A stretch of 6,232 bases of DNA from Chloroflexota bacterium (GTDB lineage Bacteria > Chloroflexota > Anaerolineae > JACRMK01), in assembly GCA_016200765.1 (NCBI GenBank), contig JACQEC010000272.1, positions 1 through 6,232 on the forward strand, read 5' to 3'. Position 1 is the stretch's first letter. Every line of letters starts with the position of its first letter. The translations under genes were made by a program, and so were the position numbers. Below are positions 1 through 5,316 of this stretch, in pieces. The notes beneath the pieces were generated by a model. That model did no database searches and was not told the DNA's origin. It saw only the letters and a list, made by a program, of their open reading frames with translations.

Positions 1-741
1 CATCTGGCTGATCATGGCGTGGTCAATGCTCTCGCCGAAGCCTAGCACGGCGACCGGATGCTGCTTCAGGTCGCGTGCGCGCTCCATAGATGTCAGCACG
101 ACCGCGCCCCCCGCGTCGGTGACGAGACAGCAATCCAACAGATTGAACGGCCACGCCACCCACCGGCTCGACAGCACGTCGTTAATCGTCAGGGGATCGC
201 GGTACATGGCCTTGGGGTTGAGCGCGGCCCAGGCGCGCGTGGCTACGGCGATCTCGGCCAACTGCTCTTTGGTTGTGCCATACATGGCCATGTGCCGTGA
301 GCACGCCATCGCATACGCCCCCACGGGTGACGGCAAGCCCCACACCGCCTCGAACTGGCCGCGAACGCTTTGCGGCGATGACGACATACCGGAGACACCC
401 ACGCGTGACTTACCGCTTTCGCCGTGCGTGATCAAGGCCACGTTGCAGATTCCATTGGCAATAGCCATCGCCGCGTGGCCGACATGGATCACAAAAGACG
501 ACCCGCCAACTGCCGTGCCGTCCAGGAACTTCGGGATGATGCCCAGATACTCGGCTGTCTCCATCGGTGAGACGCCCGCCGTAAATACCGCGTCTACATC
601 CGACGTGCTCAGCCCGGCCTCGCCGAGCGCGTTGTGCGCGGCTTCCGCGTGCAGTTGGATCAACGACCGGTCAGGCACAATGCCAATCTTGTCCGACTCC
701 GCAACACCGACAATCGCTACTTTTCCTGAAATGTTGTTCAT
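1..741 (-). CDS. SCP2-thiolase-like protein (acetyl-CoA acetyltransferase / lipid-transfer family), C-terminus cut off by left edge
   Basis: The first 247 residues are present and the frame is open to the left edge. Known family members cleave 3-ketoacyl-CoA, or in the Ltp2-like branch carry out retro-aldol cleavage of acyl-CoAs. The N-terminus (GKVAIVGVAESD, residues 6-17), the glycine/alanine-rich segment at about 75-107, and the FNLLDCCLVTDAGGAVVLTS motif (199-218) followed by ERARDL are typical of the SCP2-thiolase group. At the position where active thiolases have the nucleophilic Cys (NNNCSTGS in SCP2 thiolase), this protein reads AVGGSSFV (77-84), with Gly or Ser instead. The catalytic His and second Cys expected near the C-terminus are outside the window. 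The start is one of two adjacent ATGs (744 or 741). I prefer 741, which lies 5 nt after GGAG. The gene follows the broken SDR gene by 20 nt. Family is secure; the reaction is not. Confidence 0.87.
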   Translation of the reverse strand, partial: MNNISGKVAIVGVAESDKIGIVPDRSLIQLHAEAAHNALGEAGLSTSDVDAVFTAGVSPMETAEYLGIIPKFLDGTAVGGSSFVIHVGHAAMAIANGICNVALITHGESGKSRVGVSGMSSSPQSVRGQFEAVWGLPSPVGAYAMACSRHMAMYGTTKEQLAEIAVATRAWAALNPKAMYRDPLTINDVLSSRWVAWPFNLLDCCLVTDAGGAVVLTSMERARDLKQHPVAVLGFGESIDHAMISQM

Positions 742-761
742 CATCTCTCCGCAAATCGTGA

Positions 762-1710
762 CTAGCGCGTCTCGCCGTAGGGCGGCAGGTCTATCTTCCA
801 GAACTTCGCGCCGTGACCGACCTCCATCCACGACGCCTCCGCGATGTCGCCCCGGTGTGAGTTCAGCCCTATCGTTTTGACGGTTCCGTCGTCCAGCGGC
901 ACCGGTACGGCCAAACCTTCGCCAAAGGTCTTGGGCAAGAGCGCCCCCAGCGAATCCAGTGTCCAGCCGTTTTCATTCCGAACGGTTTTGACAACCTGCG
1001 GTTGCGAGACGAGCGAAATCGAGTATCCAAAGGAAGCGAAGCACTGCCCGCTGACATTCGCGGCGTCATCGCTAGCCAGATAGACGACGAGGGGCGCCAC
1101 GTTCTCCGGGTCACGCTCGGTGCCCGCCGCCGTTTCGCTAGGCATCTTGCCCGTCTCTTTCATCACCTGTTGCACCGTGCGCGGCACCGCATCAATCATT
1201 CGCGTCCAGCCGCTCGGCAGAATTGCGTTGGCCGTGCAGTTGTACGCCCGCATCGAGTTTGCCAGCACCCACGTCAGGCCAAGAATGCCGGACTTGCCGG
1301 CGGCATAGTTGGGTTGGCCGGGCGAGCCGAACGCCGAGGAGGATGACATATTGATGAACCGGCCGCCCTTCTGCTCGCGGAAGCGCGACGATGCTTGGCG
1401 GCAGACATTAAAGGTGCCCTTCAGGTGCACCGCAATGACGGCGTCCCATTCCTGCTCGCTCATGTTGAAGATCATCCGGTCGCGCAGGATGCCCGCCACA
1501 TTCACGACGATATCAATCTTCCCAAAGGTGTCTACGGCCTGCTGGATCATCGCCGCCGCTTCGTCATATTTCGCCACGTTGCCGTAGTTCGCCACAGCCC
1601 GGCCACCATCCGCGGCGATCTCGTTCACGACCTGCTGTGCGGGCGTGGTGTCTGCGCCCTCACCCGCGAGCGTTCGTGACCAGCGCAACCTTACCGTCAA
1701 GTTTGCCCAT
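762..1710 (-). pseudogene. Second SDR-family 3-hydroxyacyl-CoA dehydrogenase, frameshifted by a deletion in the Rossmann motif
   Basis: This is a close paralog of the intact SDR gene just upstream. The proper ATG at 1710 follows AGAGGA (1715-1720) and encodes MGKLDGKVALVT, matching residues 1-12 of the intact copy. After that come four altered codons and a TGA at 1662-1660. Homology resumes at once in another frame (TLAGEGADTTPAQ) and stays open to TAG at 764-762. Compared with the neighbour, 83 nt are missing, equal to residues about 13-40: the whole TGxxxGxG motif and the second beta strand with its cofactor-selecting Asp. The rest looks preserved, including VNVAG, the serine cluster SSSS and the active-site Y-AAG-K pair (Tyr codon 1307-1305). 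The C-terminal tail ending in WMEVGHGAKFWK is also kept. An open frame can be drawn from a TTG at 1700, but it would lack the cofactor-binding start. Recent decay or an assembly error are both possible. Confidence 0.85.
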
Positions 1711-1711
1711 A

Positions 1712-2743
1712 TTATCCTCTCTTGGTTTCAAAATACTCTTGCCACCGCCAATACTTCACGCCCGGCGCGATCTCCTGCCACGATGACTTGTCTTCCTGCA
1801 AGAGCTGGGTGCGGCGCTTGGGCGCCTCCTCGCCCGGCTTGGGCGGCAAGGGTGGCGGCGTCAGCCCCGCGCTCAACGTCTTCGGGAACAGGTCGAACAA
1901 CTCAGCTGATCCCCAGCGATGAGTGCCCTGCAAGATGCGCACCGCTTCGGCGTGCGAGTATAAGTTCAGAGTATAACCCTGAATGCCAATAAACTGGCCG
2001 TTGATGTAACTGGCCTCCGGCGTCGCCAGATAGGTGACAATCGGCGCGACATTCTCCGGGTCAACCTCGGTGCCCTTCGAGGCTTCGCTCAAAGTGCGCC
2101 CGGTCTGCTGCAAGACCATCTGGCCGCGCGGTGTCGAATCGGTCATTCTCGTCGCGACAAACCCCGGCACGATGGAATTGGCCGTGACGTTGTATTTGGC
2201 CATCGAGTTCGCCAGCGTCAGCGTGAAGCCAAGTATCCCGTGCTTGGCCGCGCCATAGTTCGGCTGGCCCGGACTGCCCCACGCCGATACCGACGCGAAG
2301 TTGATAAAGCGCCCCCACTTCTGCTCACGGAAGCGCGCCGAAGCATGGCGGCAGGTATTGAAGGTCCCCTTCAGGTGCACGGCGACCACCGCATCCCATT
2401 CGGCCTCACTCATGTTGAAAATCATGCGGTCGCGCAGGATGCCCGCAATATTGACCACGATGTCAATGCTTCCAAACGTCTTGACCGCCTGCTCGATCAT
2501 GACCCCAACCTGATCGTAGTCCGTGACCGAGCTATAGTTGGCAGCCGCCTGACCACCGTCGGCGGTGATTTCGTTGACAACTTTCTGCGCCGGCGTCGTG
2601 TCCGCGCCTTCGCCCGTCACGGTCACACCGAGGTCGTTGACGACGACCGCCGCGCCCTCTCTAGCCATCAACTTGGCGACGCCGCGCCCGATGCCGCCGC
2701 CGCCCCCAGTGACCAGCGCTACCTTTCCATCAAGTCTGCCCAT
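1712..2743 (-). CDS. SDR-family NAD(P)-dependent 3-hydroxyacyl-CoA dehydrogenase (MFE-2-like)
   Basis: This 343-residue short-chain dehydrogenase probably oxidises the 3-hydroxyacyl-CoA intermediate in the cytoplasm. The N-terminus MGRLDGKVALVTGGGGGIG carries the TGxxxGxG nucleotide-binding motif (12-19). VVVNDLG (33-39) ends the second strand with Asp37, which usually favours NAD over NADP. VNIAG (97-101) is the NAG-type motif. Ser151 (or Ser153), Tyr163 and Lys167 form the catalytic set, and GSPGQPNYGAAK resembles peroxisomal multifunctional enzyme type 2. After the core (about 1-262) comes an unusual tail of about 80 residues with a proline-rich stretch (PPPLPPKP, 296-303) and an aromatic end. 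The broken paralog shares parts of this tail. The start at 2743 is set by GAGGT five bases upstream and by the family N-terminus; a longer frame back to 3046 overlaps the zinc-ribbon gene and is spurious. The stop (1714-1712) is one base before the next ATG, so translational coupling is likely. Substrate unknown. Confidence 0.93.
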   Translation of the reverse strand: MGRLDGKVALVTGGGGGIGRGVAKLMAREGAAVVVNDLGVTVTGEGADTTPAQKVVNEITADGGQAAANYSSVTDYDQVGVMIEQAVKTFGSIDIVVNIAGILRDRMIFNMSEAEWDAVVAVHLKGTFNTCRHASARFREQKWGRFINFASVSAWGSPGQPNYGAAKHGILGFTLTLANSMAKYNVTANSIVPGFVATRMTDSTPRGQMVLQQTGRTLSEASKGTEVDPENVAPIVTYLATPEASYINGQFIGIQGYTLNLYSHAEAVRILQGTHRWGSAELFDLFPKTLSAGLTPPPLPPKPGEEAPKRRTQLLQEDKSSWQEIAPGVKYWRWQEYFETKRG

Positions 2744-2780
2744 GTTATACCTCAAGTGTGGATTTGAGAATCGAACGCGC

Positions 2781-2807
2781 CCGAGGCCGCGCCGTTTTGC
2801 GCCTCGG
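2781..2807 (-). promoter_or_regulatory. GC-rich stem-loop between the zinc-ribbon and SDR genes
   Basis: In the 77-nt gap (2744-2820), arms at 2781-2792 and 2799-2807 pair over about nine base pairs with one bulged base. The coding-strand arms are CCGAGGCGC and GCGCGGCCTCGG, with a loop beginning AAAACG. No run of T follows on the minus strand, so this is not a standard intrinsic terminator. An mRNA-processing, stability or partial-attenuation role is possible. A weaker 5-bp inverted repeat (CTCAA/TTGAG, 2751-2755 with 2764-2768) overlaps the Shine-Dalgarno of the SDR gene. The pairing is visible; any function is inference. Confidence 0.4.
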
Positions 2808-2820
2808 CCTTTGCTATTCG

Positions 2821-3054
2821 CTAAAACTCCGGCGGCGTATGCATTAATAACGCTTTGCCGCTCCCCGTCACATGAAACCACTGATCCACGGATTCGCCGG
2901 TCTGGTACTCCCTCACCCACTGCAGAAACTGTTGCCCGCAACCCGGGCAATCGTAGGTGAGCGTCTGCAGGACCAGTGTGCGTTGCGTGGCTTGGCCGCT
3001 TGCGGTCTGTGCGGCGGCCACCAGTACAGTTGTGCATTCGGGGCAATGATACAT
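2821..3054 (-). CDS. Small zinc-ribbon protein of unknown function
   Basis: This 77-residue soluble protein has two CxxC knuckles, CPEC at residues 4-7 and CPGC at 36-39. Together they could hold one Zn2+ in a zinc-ribbon fold. Between the knuckles is a Gln/Thr/Ala-rich, strand-prone segment. After the second come aromatic residues (FLQWVREY, 43-50; QWFHV, 58-62), and the protein ends in HTPPEF. I see no signal peptide, membrane segment or enzyme motif. The ATG at 3054 is preceded by a strong GGAGGG a few bases upstream, and only 14 nt separate it from the stop of the acyl-CoA synthetase gene, so it is probably co-translated with it. DUF35 proteins, zinc-ribbon partners of thiolase-like enzymes, were considered, but this protein lacks room for their OB-fold. 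I do not recognise the family. A structural or assembly factor for one of the acyl-CoA enzymes is a guess from context only. Confidence 0.78.
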   Translation of the reverse strand: MYHCPECTTVLVAAAQTASGQATQRTLVLQTLTYDCPGCGQQFLQWVREYQTGESVDQWFHVTGSGKALLMHTPPEF

Positions 3055-3068
3055 GTGCCCTCCAATCG

Positions 3069-5252
3069 CTAGTGCCGGCTATTCGCCTTCGCGGAACCGG
3101 CTGGTACGATCAAACAATCCAGCGCCTTCGCGCCCTTACCGACCTCGAACACGACAATCGGGTTGATGTCTATCTCGCTCACCACTTCGCGCACGTCTAA
3201 ACACAGCTGTGAGAAGTTCGTGAGAATGTTCACCAGTGCATCCACATCGGCAGGCTTGGCCTCGCGCGCTCCGGCCAATATCGCTTGCCCCTTCAGTGAA
3301 GCGATCATGCGCCGCGCATCGCCCTCGTTCAGCGGCGGCACGTCGAGCGCGACATCTTTCAGCACCTCGACAAAAATGCCGCCCAGCCCCACGAGCACGC
3401 CGGGGCCAAACTGCGCGTCGCGCGTCATGCCGACGATGACCTCCTGCCCACCTCCTACCATTTCTTGTACCGATACGCCGTGCAACTCAGCCTGCGGGTT
3501 GTAGCGGCGCGCGCTAACCATGATCCGCTCATAGGCCGCGCGGACGTCGGCCTCGCCGCCGACATTCAACGCAACACCGCCCGCTTCCGTCTTATGCATG
3601 ATCTGCGGAGAGACAATCTTCATGGCAACCGGATAGCCGATCTCGCCTGCGTAGCGCGCCGCCTCGTCAGCCGTCCTAGCCAAACACTCGCGCGTGACCG
3701 GAATCCCGTACAACGCCAGTACCTGTTTGCCCGCCGACTCGGTGAGCGCGCCGCCATTGGCCGCGGCGATGATCTGACGCGCCTGCGCGGCTCGCCCATC
3801 CACACCTAGGATCGGCGTCGAAGAAGAGCGGCTCTCTCTCGATTCCTGAAACTCGGCGTAGTTAATCAGCGCCTTGACGGCGCGCAAGATGTTGTCCACC
3901 CCCATCAGAAACGGCACACCGTCCAATTCGGCGGCGGGCTGCAGCAAATCAGGCATCCCAAGCGGCTTGTCGCGGAACGTGCCGGCCACCTTCGACGTCC
4001 TGATAAATAGCTTATCCGGATACTTCTGCATCGCCGCGAGGACAATCTTTCCGCCCGGACTTTCCAGGTCCATCTTGGTGTTGCCGCCGAGGTTGTGCAG
4101 GATAATGTGGATGTTGGGCTCCGCGCCCATCGCATCCAGCGCGGCGACGTGGATATGCTGGTCTGTGACGCCGCCCGGCCCTGTGATGTCGAGCGGGTTG
4201 CTCACGGCAATATAATCGTACAGCACTTTGCGGATGATTTGCGCGCTCTCCGGGCCGAACGATGGAAAGCTCACGCCGATATCTTCCGCGAGGTCGGCAA
4301 TCACGGCGTTCTCGCCGCCGGAGTTGGTCAGCGCGGCCACGCCCCGCCCTTTGGGCAACTTGCGCGAGTGCATGATCGCCATCGTCTCGATCATCTCGTT
4401 CAGGCTATAAACGCGCGTTACGCCATGCTTGCGCAAGGTCGCGTCAATCACCTTGTCCGAGCCGGCCAGTGAGCCGGTGTGCGCCTGCGCCATGCGCTGT
4501 CCAGCCTCCGAGCGGCCCACTTTCAGCACGACGACCGGCTTGTGCTGCTCGGCGCACCGATCTACCGCTTCGATAAACTGCTCCGGCTTGTGAAACTGCT
4601 CCACGTAACAACCGATCACGTGTGTATGCTCGTCGTCGGCGAAGTAGCGCACACAGTCGGCGACATCAACATCCACCTCGTTTCCCGTGCTGACGATGTG
4701 CGCGAAACCGATATACCGGTCAAGACATGCGCTCGCCACCGAGATGGCGAGACCGCCGCTTTGAAACGCCAGCGACAGCCGGCCGGGCATCATCACCGCC
4801 CGCTCGGTGTTCGGCATTCCGGCAAACCGATACGGCGCGCTCATGTTGCCGTAGCAGTTTGGCCCGATGATTCGGATGCCGGTGCGCCGCACAAAATCCG
4901 TCATCACCTGGTGCCGCCGCGCGCCTTCCTCGCCGCCAAATTCCGCGAAGCCGCTGGTGACGATATTGATCGCTTTGACGCGCTTCTCTTCGCACTGCTG
5001 TAACGCATCAGGCATCAGCCGCGCGGGCACGGAGATAACCACCAACTCAACCGGATCGGGTATCTCGGTCAGGCGTGGGTACGACTTCAACCCTTCCACT
5101 TCAGCATAGTTAGGATTGACCGGATAGACACGCGCCGGCGTCTTGAGCGATACCCAATGCTTGAGGACGGTGTTGATGTAGCTCCAGTTCGGCGATACGC
5201 CGATCATCGCCGCGGACTGCGGATTTAAGAAATACTGCAACGGGTTGTCCAA
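3069..5252 (-). CDS. Acyl-CoA synthetase, NDP-forming (fused alpha-beta acetate-CoA ligase family)
   Basis: This 727-residue cytoplasmic enzyme belongs to the ADP-forming acyl-CoA synthetase family, which interconverts acid + CoA + ATP with acyl-CoA + ADP + Pi through a phosphohistidine. The CoA-binding domain comes first (about 1-140: LNPQSAAMIGVS at 9-20, GPNCYGN at 130-136). The ligase-CoA domains follow (about 155-460), with FQSGGLA (163-169), the catalytic-His motif AHTGSLAGSD (His258) and NSGGENAVIAD (310-320). A short variable linker rich in Ser/Arg (about 468-480) leads to the ATP-grasp part (about 500-720), with MKIVSPQIMHKTEAGGV, QEMVGGGQEVIVG and the metal-binding EIDINPI (693-699). 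All main motifs are present and the length is usual for fused alpha-beta forms. No GNAT domain is attached, so it is not the Pat-type acetyltransferase. The start is TTG: no ATG lies in frame back to a TGA, and AGAGGG sits nine bases upstream. Close relatives include feruloyl- and pimeloyl-CoA synthetases, so the substrate is open. Confidence 0.94.
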   Translation of the reverse strand: MDNPLQYFLNPQSAAMIGVSPNWSYINTVLKHWVSLKTPARVYPVNPNYAEVEGLKSYPRLTEIPDPVELVVISVPARLMPDALQQCEEKRVKAINIVTSGFAEFGGEEGARRHQVMTDFVRRTGIRIIGPNCYGNMSAPYRFAGMPNTERAVMMPGRLSLAFQSGGLAISVASACLDRYIGFAHIVSTGNEVDVDVADCVRYFADDEHTHVIGCYVEQFHKPEQFIEAVDRCAEQHKPVVVLKVGRSEAGQRMAQAHTGSLAGSDKVIDATLRKHGVTRVYSLNEMIETMAIMHSRKLPKGRGVAALTNSGGENAVIADLAEDIGVSFPSFGPESAQIIRKVLYDYIAVSNPLDITGPGGVTDQHIHVAALDAMGAEPNIHIILHNLGGNTKMDLESPGGKIVLAAMQKYPDKLFIRTSKVAGTFRDKPLGMPDLLQPAAELDGVPFLMGVDNILRAVKALINYAEFQESRESRSSSTPILGVDGRAAQARQIIAAANGGALTESAGKQVLALYGIPVTRECLARTADEAARYAGEIGYPVAMKIVSPQIMHKTEAGGVALNVGGEADVRAAYERIMVSARRYNPQAELHGVSVQEMVGGGQEVIVGMTRDAQFGPGVLVGLGGIFVEVLKDVALDVPPLNEGDARRMIASLKGQAILAGAREAKPADVDALVNILTNFSQLCLDVREVVSEIDINPIVVFEVGKGAKALDCLIVPAGSAKANSRH

Positions 5253-5261
5253 TGCGCTGTA

Positions 5262-5267
5262 CCCTCT
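5262..5267 (-). promoter_or_regulatory. Ribosome binding site fixing the TTG start of the acyl-CoA synthetase
   Basis: AGAGGG on the minus strand stands nine bases before the TTG at 5252. The in-frame codons upstream, back to a TGA inside the 16-bp repeat, contain no ATG or GTG. This makes TTG the only sensible start, and it places the family motif LNPxSxAxIG at the usual distance from the N-terminus. Confidence 0.65.
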
Positions 5268-5284
5268 GACAATTGATGTTGGCC

Positions 5285-5316
5285 GATCATTTCTTCACAC
5301 GATCATTTCTTCACAC
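5285..5316. repeat. Perfect 16-bp tandem duplication at the acyl-CoA dehydrogenase stop codon
   Basis: The unit GATCATTTCTTCACAC occurs twice with no gap (5285-5300 and 5301-5316). On the coding strand, the copy nearer the gene supplies the last codons and the TGA (5305-5303) of the dehydrogenase. The second copy is a non-coding duplicate containing the same stop-codon sequence. With only two units and no partial third copy, it looks like a recent slippage or repair duplication rather than a regulatory array. Confidence 0.9.

Noticed and set aside
14..880. Long plus-strand open frame (288 codons) opposite the thiolase gene
   Set aside because: It is antisense to a well-supported thiolase-like gene, its product is low-complexity Ser/Arg/Pro/Ala-rich without motifs, and it runs into the end of the SDR pseudogene. 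Such shadow frames are common in GC-rich coding DNA. The other plus-strand frames are rejected for the same reason.
762..1700. 312-residue SDR reading from a TTG at 1700 as a functional gene
   Set aside because: The first ten or so residues are an out-of-frame reading of the true N-terminus, and the glycine motif for cofactor binding is absent. The real start with a ribosome binding site is the ATG at 1710, in a different frame.
2744..2749. TATAAC as a -10 promoter box for the SDR gene
   Set aside because: It touches the ATG and lies between the Shine-Dalgarno and the start codon, so it cannot drive a normal leadered transcript; no matching -35 box is evident.
2760..2776. tRNA-like T-loop sequence (GTTCGATTC...AATCC) on the minus strand
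   Set aside because: The flanking bases do not form a T-stem, and there is no acceptor, D-arm or anticodon arm around it.
2781..2807. Intrinsic terminator
   Set aside because: The hairpin is stable, but no T-run follows it in the direction of transcription.
1712..3046. 444-residue version of the intact SDR starting at 3046
   Set aside because: The extra 101 residues overlap the zinc-ribbon gene in another frame and have no SDR similarity. A good ribosome binding site and the family N-terminus fix the start at 2743.
2821..3054. DUF35 partner of a thiolase-like protein
   Set aside because: DUF35 proteins have a zinc ribbon followed by an OB-fold and are longer, about 120 residues or more. 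This protein ends 38 residues after its second CxxC and does not show the DUF35 motifs.
5285..5316. CRISPR-like or integrase attachment repeat
   Set aside because: There are only two adjacent copies with no spacer, and no integrase, tRNA or cas gene is in view. A simple tandem duplication explains it.
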